Assembly: GCA_965222015.1 (NCBI GenBank)
Contig: CBDCTL010000011.1
Span: forward strand, 62,001-126,000
Reading direction: 5' to 3'
Length of the DNA stretch: 64,000 nt
Origin: JANQPX01 sp965222015
Lineage (GTDB): Bacteria > Pseudomonadota > Alphaproteobacteria > Geminicoccales > Geminicoccaceae
Numbering within the stretch: position 1 is the stretch's first letter; each line of letters begins with the position of its first letter. A program made the translations under genes and the position numbers. This document shows, one piece after another, positions 35,936 through 45,525 of the stretch. The notes beneath the pieces were generated by a model. The model did no database searches. It was not told the DNA's origin and saw nothing but the letters and a program-made list of their open reading frames with translations.

Positions 35936-36979
35936 CTATGGGACTATTACGGCTCGGCCGGCGATGTTGGCGGCCTTGAAGTCCTCGATCGCCTTGTTGA
36001 TCTCGCCGAGCGCGTATTCGCTCTTGTGCATCTCGACCCGGCCTTCGGCGTTCAGCTCCATCAGCTCGACCAGCTCGCGATAGTTGCCGACCAGCGAGCC
36101 GCCGACCTGGACCTCGTTGATGATCATGTGCACGGTCGGGATCTCGATCTTGCCGCCATAGCCGACGATGAAATACTGCCCGCCCTGGCGCAGCATCTTC
36201 CAGGCGATGTTTTCGACGCCGAGCTCGCCGACGAAGTCGATCACCACATGCGCGCCGCCGCCGGTGATCTCCTGGATTTCCTCGACGATGTCGGGGCCGC
36301 CGTCGAGCACGTGATGGGCGCCGTATTTCCTGGAGAGTTCCTGGGCGTGCGGGCTGCGGTCGACGGCGATCGTTCTCGCGCCGCAGAGTTCGTGCAGGCA
36401 CTGCAACGCGATATGCCCGAGGCCGCCGATGCCGATCAGCACGCAGTAGGTGCCGGGATAGAGCAGCTTCGCCGCGCGCTTGGCGACGCGATAGGCGGTG
36501 ATGCCGGCATCGGCCATGGGCGCTACGTCCACCGGCATGACGTTCTTGTTGAGCTTGATCAGCGCGCGCTCATTGGTCTTGAAATATTCCGCGAAACCGC
36601 CGTCCAGGCCGAGACCCGGAAAAAGACCGTTTTCGCAGTACATGTCTTCGCCATGGCGGCAGTTCAGACAGATGCCGCAGGAGCGAAGCGGGTGGCAGAT
36701 GACCGCGTCGCCCGGCTTCACCGAGGTCACGCCGCTGCCGACATCCTCCACCCAGCCCGCATTCTCATGCCCCATGATGTAGGGCAGAAGGCCCCCTTCC
36801 GGGTCCATGACGTCGCGCCACACGCCCTCGATGATGTGCAGGTCGGTACGGCAAAGCCCTGCAGCCCCCACCTTGACGATCACCTCGTCCGGCGCGTTCA
36901 CGGTCGGCGCAGAAACCTCCTCCAGCTTCAGCTCGACATTCATCTTCTCGTCGTAGTCGTAGAGGCGTGCCGCTTTCAT
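35936..36979 (-). CDS. Zinc-dependent alcohol dehydrogenase
   Basis: The 347-residue medium-chain dehydrogenase has the catalytic-zinc region GLCRTDLHI and GHENAGWVEDVG, the four-cysteine structural zinc lobe (CGICLNC then YC), and the NAD-binding GIGGLGHIAL. In propane-monooxygenase operons such an enzyme oxidises the alcohol made by the oxygenase, for example 2-propanol to acetone. The ATG follows GGAGAGAAA. It lies 57 bases after the chaperonin gene and is probably co-transcribed. Confidence 0.92.
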   Translation of the reverse strand: MKAARLYDYDEKMNVELKLEEVSAPTVNAPDEVIVKVGAAGLCRTDLHIIEGVWRDVMDPEGGLLPYIMGHENAGWVEDVGSGVTSVKPGDAVICHPLRSCGICLNCRHGEDMYCENGLFPGLGLDGGFAEYFKTNERALIKLNKNVMPVDVAPMADAGITAYRVAKRAAKLLYPGTYCVLIGIGGLGHIALQCLHELCGARTIAVDRSPHAQELSRKYGAHHVLDGGPDIVEEIQEITGGGAHVVIDFVGELGVENIAWKMLRQGGQYFIVGYGGKIEIPTVHMIINEVQVGGSLVGNYRELVELMELNAEGRVEMHKSEYALGEINKAIEDFKAANIAGRAVIVP

Positions 36980-37036
36980 TTTTCTCTCCGGTCCCGTCGG
37001 GACTTGATTCACTTTGTCGGTGCTTGAATGCGCCTG

Positions 37037-38665
37037 TTACTCTCTGCCTAGGTACTCAGCGCCGCCGCCGAGCGCCGGGCCTGCCGTCGGGTCGGGCGCT
37101 TCGGACATGTCGCCGACCAGGGTGTTGGTGGTCAGCACCAGGGTCGCGACCGAGGCGGCGTTCTGGAGCGCGGTATAGGTGACGCGCACCGGATCGATCA
37201 CGCCGGCCGAGGCCATGTCCGCATAGTCCTCGGAGGTGGCATCGAAGCCGGTGCCCGCAGGGGACTGCACGACGCGCTCGACTACCGCCGTCGGGTCATG
37301 CCCGGCATTGGCGGCGATGCAGGCGACCGGCCGTGCGAGCACACTCTGCACCAGCAGGACGCCCGTGCCGATATCGCCGATCGCCTGGCCGAGCAGCGCT
37401 TCGAGGGCGGGTGCTGCCTGCGCCAGCGCGGTGCCGCCGCCGGGGACGATGCCTTCTTCCGCCGCAGCGCGTGCGGCGCTGAGTGCGTCGTCGATCAGCT
37501 GGATGCGCCGCCTCTGCTCGACCGGGGTGACGCCGCCCGCATAGATGACCGCCGTGCCGCCTGTCAGCTTGGCGAGGCGCTCCTTCAGCTTGTCCTGCTC
37601 GATATTGGGCGGCGCCTCGTGATACATGCGCGTGACCTGCGCGCGGCGCGCGGCGATCGCCTCCGGGTCGCCGGCGCCGCGGGTGATGATGGTCTCCGAG
37701 CCGCTGGTCTTCACCTGCTCGCATTGGCCAAGGTCGTCGAGCATGACGTTTTCGAGGCGCCCGCCGAGATCACGCGCGATGACGCGCCCGCCGGTGAGGA
37801 TGCCGAGATCCTCCATCATCGCCTTTCGCCAATGACCGTATTCCGGTGGATGCACGACGAGGATCCTGCCTTTGCCGTCCTCGCTAAGAAGCGTCATCAG
37901 CACCTCGGGCGAAATTTCCTCGGCGACGATCAGCAGGGGACGGTCCGTTGCGCGGACGGCATTGCGTATGTTTTCGAGTTCGGAAGGCTGCTTGATCTTG
38001 AGGTCGGTCAAAAGGATGTACGGCTTGTCGAGCACCGCCTCCATTCTCTCGACGTCGGTCACCATGTGGTGGGAGACGTAGCCGCGATCGAAGGACATGC
38101 CCTCGATCACCGACAGGCTGTTTTCCACGGTGACGCCGAAATCGGACGTGATGATGCCGTCGGCACCCACCCGCTCGATCGCCTCGGCGACCATCCCGCC
38201 GATGCCGTCATCGCCCGCCGCAATGGAAGCGACCGACTTCAGCGAGCCGTTGGCGACCGGCGTCGCCGAGCCTTTCAGTGCGTCCACGATCACCGCGACC
38301 GCCTGATCGATGCCCCTGGTGAGATTGACCGCGTTCGCCCCATTCTCCAGCGCCTGGATACCGCCTTGAATGAGTGCGTTGGCGAGCACCGTCGCCGTGG
38401 TGGTGCCGTCACCCGCGACCTCGTTGGTCTGGTACGACACTTCTCGAACGACCTGAGCACCCATGTTCTCGAAACGGTCGGGCAGCTCGATCTCGGCGGC
38501 GATGCTGACGCCGTCGCGCGACACGATCGGCGTCCCCACGGGCAGATCGATCATCGCGTTCATGCCCTTCGGCCCGAGCGTACTCTCCACCGCCTTGGTC
38601 AGTTGCTCGACACCCCGCGCGAGCGCGCGGCGCGCCTCGGCATCGTGAAGCAGTTTCTTCGCCAT
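37037..38665 (-). CDS. mimG: GroEL-like chaperonin dedicated to the monooxygenase
   Basis: The 542-residue protein is GroEL-like throughout (STLGPKGMN, NEVAGDGTTTATVLANALIQ, VPGGGTALAQ) but lacks the Gly-Met repeat tail of housekeeping GroEL and has no GroES gene beside it. In mycobacteria the equivalent MimG is required to fold the oxygenase large subunit in active form. Its place within the monooxygenase operon supports the same role here. Confidence 0.93.
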   Translation of the reverse strand: MAKKLLHDAEARRALARGVEQLTKAVESTLGPKGMNAMIDLPVGTPIVSRDGVSIAAEIELPDRFENMGAQVVREVSYQTNEVAGDGTTTATVLANALIQGGIQALENGANAVNLTRGIDQAVAVIVDALKGSATPVANGSLKSVASIAAGDDGIGGMVAEAIERVGADGIITSDFGVTVENSLSVIEGMSFDRGYVSHHMVTDVERMEAVLDKPYILLTDLKIKQPSELENIRNAVRATDRPLLIVAEEISPEVLMTLLSEDGKGRILVVHPPEYGHWRKAMMEDLGILTGGRVIARDLGGRLENVMLDDLGQCEQVKTSGSETIITRGAGDPEAIAARRAQVTRMYHEAPPNIEQDKLKERLAKLTGGTAVIYAGGVTPVEQRRRIQLIDDALSAARAAAEEGIVPGGGTALAQAAPALEALLGQAIGDIGTGVLLVQSVLARPVACIAANAGHDPTAVVERVVQSPAGTGFDATSEDYADMASAGVIDPVRVTYTALQNAASVATLVLTTNTLVGDMSEAPDPTAGPALGGGAEYLGRE

Positions 38666-38734
38666 CGATGTTCACTCCCTGTCTGATGCAGCTCGTTCAA
38701 TCGAGATTTTTTGGGAACCTGGTCCGCTCTCCGC

Positions 38735-39535
38735 TTACTCCGCTCGGGCCGGCGTCCTGGGTGGGACGTTGCCGTGAATGAAATCGACCAGCGTCGGCTC
38801 GTCCCCGTCGAGCTTCGCCTCCTTGTAACGGGTCGACAAAAGCCCCCGGCAGATCGCGCCGTTGAACTCCATGTTGATCCGCACGCCGCGGAGTTCCCCG
38901 AGATACTCTTCGAACGCATCTTCGGGGATGCGATCGCCGAGCGCCGTGACGACTGCCGGATCATTCGAGCTATTCGCCAATCCGAACTCACGCAGGATGC
39001 GGAGATACCGAGGCTTCTGCCTCGCCCCGTCCTCGTCTTCGATCGTGAGGCCTTCGAGCGTCGCGACGTCCATCTCGACGATCGCACGATCGTCGAAACC
39101 AAGTCTGCGAAGTCCCCGCAGCACCATTTCCTGACGGCGCTGAAACGCCTTCAGCCGGAACTTTTTGCGAACGTCGTCGAGGGCTTCGTCGGCGCCGAGA
39201 TCATCGAACACATCCTTGAACGACCGGCCGCCGCCGGCTGCTCGATTCACTTCGTCCTCGTACATGTGATCGAGCAGACGGGGCCGCACGCTTCGGCACC
39301 ACGAAGCGCCCTCGACCGCGATGCGGATGTCGTCGACCATCAGGAAGGCGAAGTTGGCGGCGCACCAGTAGGTGGGCAGGCGGAAGTCGACCTCGACCAT
39401 GTCGCCGTCGACCGCCACCCGCTCGACGAAGCCGAGCTCGGTGACCGGCTCGTCGAGCTCCGGGTCGGTCACCTCACCCAACCTTTGCCAGATCTCCGCG
39501 ACGCGGGGATCGCGAGTATCCGAAGCCATCGTCAT
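38735..39535 (-). CDS. DUF59/MIP18-like accessory protein of the monooxygenase operon
   Basis: The 266-residue protein has an N-terminal iron-sulfur-assembly-type DUF59 domain (VTDPELDEPVTELGFVERV, then PTYWCAANFAFLM with a cysteine in the usual position) and a C-terminal helical part. Proteins of this layout accompany group-5 diiron monooxygenases between the amidohydrolase and the chaperonin genes (mimF position). It may help load iron or assist maturation of the hydroxylase. Confidence 0.85.
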   Translation of the reverse strand: MTMASDTRDPRVAEIWQRLGEVTDPELDEPVTELGFVERVAVDGDMVEVDFRLPTYWCAANFAFLMVDDIRIAVEGASWCRSVRPRLLDHMYEDEVNRAAGGGRSFKDVFDDLGADEALDDVRKKFRLKAFQRRQEMVLRGLRRLGFDDRAIVEMDVATLEGLTIEDEDGARQKPRYLRILREFGLANSSNDPAVVTALGDRIPEDAFEEYLGELRGVRINMEFNGAICRGLLSTRYKEAKLDGDEPTLVDFIHGNVPPRTPARAE

Positions 39536-39538
39536 GGC

Positions 39539-40561
39539 CTACTCGGCCGCGATGGCGATGGTCTCGTTCTGCAGCTTCTTTTTCTTTTCGTCGATGTCGA
39601 TGCCGTAGAGCTTCGCGGCATTGAGCCCCATGATCTTTTTCTTGCCGTCCATGGTGAGATCGACGCCGCGCTCCTTCTTGATCTCGTCCGGCAGCTCCCA
39701 GGCCATGAACTTGTCGACGATCCATTTCGGCGTCCAGATCGCGTAGTCGGACGCGAACAGCAGCTTGTCCTCGCCGAGCCAGAACAGGAGTTCGGCCATG
39801 ACCTCGTTGAAGTAATGCGGCTTGCCGTGGATGAACGGCATGGCCACGGCGAGGCCGCCATAGACGTTGGTCTCCTGCACAGCGATCCAGCAGAAGTCGT
39901 CGAGACGCGGCAGTCCGCAATGCTCGATGATCCAGTTCAGCCCCTGGAAATCGGTCGCCGCGTGGTCGACGTCATGCACGTCGAACGCATCCTTGGACAA
40001 GGGGATGATGGTCGGGCCCTTGTGCACATGGATGTTCTTGATGCCGAGCTTGTCGCACAGTTCGAAGCAGCGATAGGCGTTCGGATCGTTCAGCTTCCAG
40101 CCGCGCGAGTCGCCCTTCCACTCGGCGGTGTAGAGCTTCACGCCCTGGATGTCGAACTCCTCCTTCATGTAGTGGATGTAGTCGAGCGCCAGCTCGCCGT
40201 CGCGCGGATCGAAGGAGCCGTTGCAGATGAAGCGGTCGGGATAGGCCTTCGCCACCTCGGCGTTCTGCTCGATGGTGTTGAAGCCCTTCTTGTAGAAATC
40301 CTTGAGATACGTGCTCTGCAGGATCGCCATGTCGTCGGGGCCTTCGACGAACAGGTCGTTGTACATCTTCTGCGGCCCGTATTTCTCGAACTGCTCCAGC
40401 GTCCAGAGCTCGTCCGGCGGGCTGAGCGCGGTGTGATAGGCGTAGAAGCATTCGACGAACTGCTTGCCGTGCACGTTCCGCTGATTGTCCGGGCTGCCGT
40501 CCCACATGTGAGTGTGCCCGTCGATGATGAAGATCTCTTCTCCGTCCGGCGTCTTGTACAT
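39539..40561 (-). CDS. Amidohydrolase-family accessory protein
   Basis: The 340-residue protein starts with IFIIDGHTHMWDGS, carrying the HxH metal motif of the amidohydrolase superfamily, and has NIHVHKGPTI, the Glu/His region EHCGLPRLDD, and FASDYAIW with the final Asp. It is an aminocarboxymuconate-type (ACMSD) TIM barrel. Members stand in the same place (mimE) in mycobacterial and Gordonia clusters; the function there is unclear but probably maturation or metabolism of an intermediate. Confidence 0.88.
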   Translation of the reverse strand: MYKTPDGEEIFIIDGHTHMWDGSPDNQRNVHGKQFVECFYAYHTALSPPDELWTLEQFEKYGPQKMYNDLFVEGPDDMAILQSTYLKDFYKKGFNTIEQNAEVAKAYPDRFICNGSFDPRDGELALDYIHYMKEEFDIQGVKLYTAEWKGDSRGWKLNDPNAYRCFELCDKLGIKNIHVHKGPTIIPLSKDAFDVHDVDHAATDFQGLNWIIEHCGLPRLDDFCWIAVQETNVYGGLAVAMPFIHGKPHYFNEVMAELLFWLGEDKLLFASDYAIWTPKWIVDKFMAWELPDEIKKERGVDLTMDGKKKIMGLNAAKLYGIDIDEKKKKLQNETIAIAAE

Positions 40562-40685
40562 CTTTTCATACCTCCCCCGTTGGGCGGCGTCCTCGCCCTT
40601 CCAAGGCTCCGACGCCGCCCGCAGTCTCCGTCAAGTTCAGCCCGTCGGCGCTGCCGACCCGTCAAGTCAAGCCAGTAGGCGCCGC

Positions 40686-41054
40686 CTACTCGATGAATTC
40701 GAACATTTCTTCCATGTTGCCGTAGAGGCGGATGGTGTTGTCGTCGACTTTCACCATGCGGCCGTAATGGGTGGAGGTGTTCACCTCGAAGATCTCGACG
40801 GTCATGTCCTTGCCGAGGATCTCGCTGATCTCCTCCATGTCGAAGGTGATCGTGCCCTCGCCGTCGATGCGGATCAGCGCCGGCTGATAGGTCACGGTCA
40901 CGTTTTCCTTGCCGGCCATGTGCTCGGCGATGGCGCGCGCCTCGACGCTGTCGTTCATGGTGACGCCGCACTGATGGGAGATCGTGTCCTCGAACTTGAT
41001 CTCGTCCATCTTCTTGAAGACGGTGTCGCTGTGGTAGCCGGTGTTCGTCGCCAT
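40686..41054 (-). CDS. prmD: Monooxygenase coupling (effector) protein
   Basis: The 122-residue protein is of the MmoB/DmpM family: small, cofactorless, with the typical ARAIAEHMAGKENVTVTYQPALIRIDGEG core. It binds the hydroxylase to tune oxygen activation and product release. It follows prmC by about 125 bases. Confidence 0.93.
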   Translation of the reverse strand: MATNTGYHSDTVFKKMDEIKFEDTISHQCGVTMNDSVEARAIAEHMAGKENVTVTYQPALIRIDGEGTITFDMEEISEILGKDMTVEIFEVNTSTHYGRMVKVDDNTIRLYGNMEEMFEFIE

Positions 41055-41178
41055 ATCGGCTGTCTCCTTGCTTCCTTCAGCGGCGGCCGGACGTCGTGTC
41101 TGGCAAGACCGCTTGATGCATCGTCAGCGGGCGTTCCGTGAAAGCCCGATCACCGGGTTTCCCCGCCGGTTCATTGGT

Positions 41179-42243
41179 TCATTTCGGCAATTTGAGGCCG
41201 AGCTGCGAGGTGATGGTCTTCAGACGTTCCTCGGACTGCGCCTGGGCGTCGGTGAACTGGATCGGCTTGCCGTGGGGCTGCGACCAGATCGGCTGCAGGC
41301 TCTGCGCCGCCTTCCGGCCGAGTGCTGCGTGCTTCTTCAACCAGCCTTCGAACAGCTTCTTGTTGTGCTTGGCGTGCTTCTCGTCCTCGAGGAGCAGGTA
41401 GATGAGGTCCGTGCAGTTCGCGAGATTGCGATCGAAGTCAGCCTCGGCCGCGGACACGACGGCCGGCGTCACGAAGTCCCGGTTGGAGGGCGCGGCCTGC
41501 ATGATGAAGCCCGAGCGGAACAACTCGCCGACCAGAGGCTCGAAGCAGATGTTCGTGGCGAAATACTGCTCGAGATAGTCCTCCGAGCCCATGATGTTCT
41601 CGACCGCTTCGCGCGTCGGCATCCACTGGTCGTTCTCCATCCAGGCCTTCTTGCCGGCCTCGTCGTCGAAGCCGTCGATGTCCATGCCGATCTCGGCGAG
41701 ATAGAGGGTGATGTCCTGGGCGAAGCGCAGCTTGTAGGACGAGTTGGTGAGCACGGCATTGTTGATCATCTGGGTGTAGCCATAGCGCTGCGCCTGCATG
41801 AGCGACGTGCCGAGGCCGAACTCCGCGTGCTTCCACGCACCGAGATGCGTTTGCAGCACCTTCACCCAGGCCTTGTCGAAATGCTTGGCGGCACCCGCCC
41901 GACGGGCATTCTGCACCACGTTCTGGATCATGCCTTCGATGGTCGACTGGCGCTGATAGTGGGTGCGCTCCCACTCCTGATCGGGTGCTCGGAAGGCATG
42001 CCAGTTCGAGCTCAGCGCCGCCGTGTTCTCCTTGACATAGGCGCCCTTGCCATCGGGAAAGGAGATGATCCAGTCCTGCATCAGATAGCGTTCGGGATCG
42101 GGTTGCACGTCGACGGTCATGTCTTCGTAGTGAGTCGCCCGCTTGCCGCGCGGCTCGAAGTAGCGATATTTGCGGCTGTCGCTGTCGACGAACTGAGCAG
42201 CGCCCGCAGCGCCGGATTTTACTTCTGTCGGATTGGTCGCCAT
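41179..42243 (-). CDS. prmC: Propane monooxygenase-type hydroxylase, small subunit
   Basis: The 354-residue protein is the beta subunit of the diiron hydroxylase, with the ferritin-like fold lacking iron ligands. It has the family's RKYRYFEPRGKRATHYEDMT start, WQNHA-like helix region replaced by QRYGYTQMINNAVL, and DDEAGKKAWMENDQWMPTR. It forms the alpha2beta2 core with PrmA and follows the reductase gene. Confidence 0.94.
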   Translation of the reverse strand: MATNPTEVKSGAAGAAQFVDSDSRKYRYFEPRGKRATHYEDMTVDVQPDPERYLMQDWIISFPDGKGAYVKENTAALSSNWHAFRAPDQEWERTHYQRQSTIEGMIQNVVQNARRAGAAKHFDKAWVKVLQTHLGAWKHAEFGLGTSLMQAQRYGYTQMINNAVLTNSSYKLRFAQDITLYLAEIGMDIDGFDDEAGKKAWMENDQWMPTREAVENIMGSEDYLEQYFATNICFEPLVGELFRSGFIMQAAPSNRDFVTPAVVSAAEADFDRNLANCTDLIYLLLEDEKHAKHNKKLFEGWLKKHAALGRKAAQSLQPIWSQPHGKPIQFTDAQAQSEERLKTITSQLGLKLPK

Positions 42244-42305
42244 GGTTGTTCCCCTTTCCCTTCCTTTGCTCTCTGCCGCCTAGGACCGGCGCGCGTTCGC
42301 GTCGC

Positions 42306-43358
42306 CTAACCGGAGGCCTGGGTGAACTTGTCGAAGAAGATGCGGTCGCCATCGAGGCCGGCGATCTGCAGCACCGGAATGACCGCGTCGATCATGGGAG
42401 GCGGACCGCAGGTATAGGCGTCGCCCGTATCGTCCAGATCGAACTCACCGATCTGTTCCTTCAGAACTTCGTGGATGAAGCCGCGCTCGCCGCTCCAGTC
42501 GGAGTCGTCGCCGAGATCGGAGAGTGCGGGGATGAACTTGAAGTCGTCGAGCTTCGAGCCGAGCGCCTCGATCTCGTCCCGGTAAAAGAGATCCTGCTCC
42601 GAGCGGGCGCCGTAGAAGAACCGAACAGGCCGCTGCTCGCCGCTTTCGACGTGATCCCGGAAGATCGACCAGAGCGGCGACATGCCGGAGCCGCCGCCCA
42701 CCAGGATCAGCGGTCCTTCTCGTTTTTCCCGTCTGAGGCAGGTACCGAACGGTCCTCGGAGCTGGAGCCTGGTTCCGACGGCGAGGCCGCCCCCGGATCC
42801 GGCGTCGAGCTGTCCTGAGAAGGCGCCGCCTTCGTATCGCTTGATGATGAACGCAAGCTTCTCCGTCTCGCTCGGCGGATTTGCCATGGAAAACGAGCGG
42901 GTAATCGCCTGGTCCGGTAGGGTGATGTCGACATATTGGCCCGCCCAGAACTTGAGTGGTTTGTCGATCGTGATTTCAAGCAGGCGGATGTCGTGGGTAA
43001 GCGGCGTGATGCCGGTGACCTCCGCCTCGAAGTCCTTGACCGGAATCGAGTAGGCGAGCAGGTCCTCGTCGAAGTTCAGAAGCTCGATTTCGAGATCACT
43101 GAACGCGAGGGTCCGGCAAAGAAGGATGTGATCCTGATCGCGCTCCATGTCGTTGAGCGCGAAGGTGGAATATTTCTTGAGGTCGACCTCGCCATCGATC
43201 AGGATCGACTTGCAGCTGGCGCACTGACCTTCCTTGCAGCCATGGGGAATGGCGATCCCCTGGCGGAAGGCAGCGTCCAGGACCGTCTCGTCCTCTTCGA
43301 CCTCCATCTCGATGCCGACCGGCTCGAGGCGCACGTTATAGACCTCTTTCGAGCTCAT
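42306..43358 (-). CDS. prmB: Monooxygenase NADH reductase
   Basis: The 350-residue electron-transfer protein has an N-terminal [2Fe-2S] ferredoxin domain (CKEGQCASC, last Cys in LLCRT), an FAD domain with RSFSMANPP, and an NAD domain with LVGGGSGMSPL and AYTCGPPPM. It passes electrons from NADH to the diiron hydroxylase. The ATG at 43358 follows GGGGGGA; another in-frame ATG 12 bases earlier is possible. Confidence 0.95.
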   Translation of the reverse strand: MSSKEVYNVRLEPVGIEMEVEEDETVLDAAFRQGIAIPHGCKEGQCASCKSILIDGEVDLKKYSTFALNDMERDQDHILLCRTLAFSDLEIELLNFDEDLLAYSIPVKDFEAEVTGITPLTHDIRLLEITIDKPLKFWAGQYVDITLPDQAITRSFSMANPPSETEKLAFIIKRYEGGAFSGQLDAGSGGGLAVGTRLQLRGPFGTCLRREKREGPLILVGGGSGMSPLWSIFRDHVESGEQRPVRFFYGARSEQDLFYRDEIEALGSKLDDFKFIPALSDLGDDSDWSGERGFIHEVLKEQIGEFDLDDTGDAYTCGPPPMIDAVIPVLQIAGLDGDRIFFDKFTQASG

Positions 43359-43503
43359 CAGTCCCCCCATCCCCTTCTTGCTTCGTCTGGGGCGCGCCTT
43401 CCTCCCGTCAGGTGCGCCGGGGATTCATCTGCAACGACGAACTTTCACTCGGTCGTGAACCACCGGGACCAGGTGCGAACGTGAACCCGCCGCCGGAGGC
43501 AGC

Positions 43504-43531
43504 GGGCCGACCGCCGTAAGACGGCCGGCCC
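43504..43531 (-). promoter_or_regulatory. Intercistronic RNA hairpin between prmA and prmB
   Basis: On the minus-strand mRNA this forms a 12-base-pair stem with a UUAC loop, just 8 bases after the prmA stop. Two positions pair only as G-U in the RNA of this strand, which shows the structure is meant for this transcript. No run of Us follows, so it is not a classic terminator. It may stabilise the prmA message and set its level above that of downstream genes. Confidence 0.6.
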
Positions 43532-43538
43532 CATAGCC

Positions 43539-45209
43539 TTAGTTGCAAGGATTGATGGTGAAGCCCTTCCTGTACTCGGCGACATGCGCTTCGCGGTCCT
43601 CGTCGGACATTTCGCGCAGCAGCGTCAGCGGGCTCATCAGGGTGTGCCCCTTGACGTCGTCGAGGGTCCACATCTCCTTGTCGTCGAAGCGGAGATGGGG
43701 CTGCGGGATCAGGGTCTTGCCGTCGGTGCGGACGAAGCCGAGATCCTCGATGGCATCCGCGAGATCCCAGCCGTGGTAGCAGGTCTCCCACTCGCGCCGG
43801 CCGCTGAACCGGCCCATGGCCGGGGTCGGACGGCCTTCATACTCGCCGGCGAACGCGGTCTTCACCGTCCACGCGTCGATCTCATGCGCGAAGGTGTGCA
43901 GCTTGCCGTCGATTTCCTCGACCACCATGTCCTCGCGGATCAGGCAGGGCACCAGGCAGCTCCAGCAGCGGTGCGGATAGACGTAGCCGACCTCTTCGTT
44001 GAAGGTGATGACCTTCTGGCCGGGCTTGGAGAGCTTCGCGTACCACTTCCAGAACTCGCCGAACTGGTCGTACCAGCCCGGATATTTGTGCTCGAACCAC
44101 TCGAAGTCCTTGTCGGTCTGGGCTTCGATGCGCCAGAAGTTGACGGGCCAGCCGACGGCGAAGAACTGACCGACGGTGTGCACGTACATCTTCTCGGTGA
44201 TGCGCTTCCAGGCCTCCTGGACGTCGTCGTGATGGATCTTGATGCCGTATTTCTCGAGCGGCAGCATGTAGGTGCGGTAGTAGTCCTCGTAGATCCACCG
44301 GTGCCACATTTCCGCGTAGGATTCCTTGTTCTTGTCGCGGTTGGTGGTGCCGTATTCGATGAAGGTGCCGATGGCGGCGTCGACGATCGCGTGGTTCTGC
44401 CAGAAGGCGTATTTGAGATCGCGCTCGAGAAGCTGGTGGTTTTCCGGCTCCTTGAGCATCGACATCAGCATGGAGTGGCCGTTGCCGATGTGACGGCTCT
44501 CATCGGACTGAACCGACAGGAACACGGTCGGCAGCGCATAGTCGCCGTTCCTCGCGGCCTCGGACGGCATGGCGACGAACAGCGTGTTGGTGAAAGCGGT
44601 CTCAGCGACGACCGTCAAGTAAACATTGGCCGAGGTGATCGCATCACCGGTGATGAAGCCTTCACCGAACTGGCGGCCGATGGTGGTGGCGTAGCACTTG
44701 CCGAACGCCGCCTCGGTGATATCGAACCCGGCGGGATCGATATAGTTTTCCATGTACCACTTCTTGAGGTTCATCTGGATGGTCGAGTGACGGAACTCGT
44801 CGACCATCTGCATGGTGAACCCGGTCCTGAGGTCCTCACCCGGCGCCAGACGGCCGACCATGGCCATGGAGCGGGCGGCCGAAATCTCGGGGAAGGGGAT
44901 GATCGCCAGGAACAGCTTCATCCACTCGACCCAGCGCGGCTCGACATTCCTGAACATGTCGCCTCTGAGCGCGGCGTCGAGGGCGCCATAGACGCGGTTG
45001 TCCTTCTCTTCCTGCATCGGGAAGTAGGACCTGAGCACCTGGCGCATCGGATCCTTCGGCGCCTTGGTGATCTTGTAGTCGGTCGGGAAGGTCATCGCTT
45101 CCTGCACGTAGGAAGGATTCCAACCCAGGTCAGCGATCTTCTTCGCCGCCTCGCTCACCGGGATGCCCCGCTGCGCGGTGATCTTGTTGAGGGTCAAGCC
45201 TTCAGCCAT
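43539..45209 (-). CDS. prmA: Propane monooxygenase-type hydroxylase, large subunit
   Basis: The 556-residue protein is the diiron-containing alpha subunit of a group-5 soluble diiron monooxygenase. Both iron-binding pairs are clear: Glu108 with Asp137-Glu138-Phe-Arg-His141, and Glu203 with Asp236-Glu237-Ser-Arg-His240. The later HRCWSCLVPCLI region is also typical. It inserts oxygen into small alkanes or phenols/ketones; propane is a family-based guess and substrate range may differ. GGAGGA precedes the ATG at 45209. It is the first structural gene of a nine-gene operon. Confidence 0.95.
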   Translation of the reverse strand: MAEGLTLNKITAQRGIPVSEAAKKIADLGWNPSYVQEAMTFPTDYKITKAPKDPMRQVLRSYFPMQEEKDNRVYGALDAALRGDMFRNVEPRWVEWMKLFLAIIPFPEISAARSMAMVGRLAPGEDLRTGFTMQMVDEFRHSTIQMNLKKWYMENYIDPAGFDITEAAFGKCYATTIGRQFGEGFITGDAITSANVYLTVVAETAFTNTLFVAMPSEAARNGDYALPTVFLSVQSDESRHIGNGHSMLMSMLKEPENHQLLERDLKYAFWQNHAIVDAAIGTFIEYGTTNRDKNKESYAEMWHRWIYEDYYRTYMLPLEKYGIKIHHDDVQEAWKRITEKMYVHTVGQFFAVGWPVNFWRIEAQTDKDFEWFEHKYPGWYDQFGEFWKWYAKLSKPGQKVITFNEEVGYVYPHRCWSCLVPCLIREDMVVEEIDGKLHTFAHEIDAWTVKTAFAGEYEGRPTPAMGRFSGRREWETCYHGWDLADAIEDLGFVRTDGKTLIPQPHLRFDDKEMWTLDDVKGHTLMSPLTLLREMSDEDREAHVAEYRKGFTINPCN

Positions 45210-45525
45210 CTGTTCTGTCCTCCACAACAACGATGCGTTGATCAACGACGGTCACGCGCCCTTGCGGCGCGGCCGGGAAACTCGACGGTCCGCCCGGTGC
45301 TCCAATCGAGCGACGGTTCGCGCGGCGAACGCAGTCCGTGCGGGTAGGAGCACGCACGGCGCCGGTCGGGCTGGAGAAAACCGGGCGGACCGGATTGGGA
45401 TGGCGAAGGTCCCGGATCGCGTTTTCGGGCAGGATCGACGGCGAAAGACCGATGTCGCGACGATCGTTCGGCGCAATCGTCATGTGATGGTCGACGGTGC
45501 TCTCATCCCCGAACCAAGAGCCCAT
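45202..45525 (-). CDS. Possible leader open reading frame before prmA
   Basis: A 107-codon frame starts at an ATG after a GGAAGGGAAG site and ends with a stop that overlaps the prmA start region (ATGGCTGA). It lies inside the long 5' leader predicted from the sigma-54 promoter. The protein sequence is rich in Arg and Pro and has no recognisable domain, so it could be chance in GC-rich DNA. If real, it could couple translation to prmA. Evidence is weak. Confidence 0.25.
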   Translation of the reverse strand: MGSWFGDESTVDHHMTIAPNDRRDIGLSPSILPENAIRDLRHPNPVRPVFSSPTGAVRAPTRTDCVRRANRRSIGAPGGPSSFPAAPQGRVTVVDQRIVVVEDRTDG

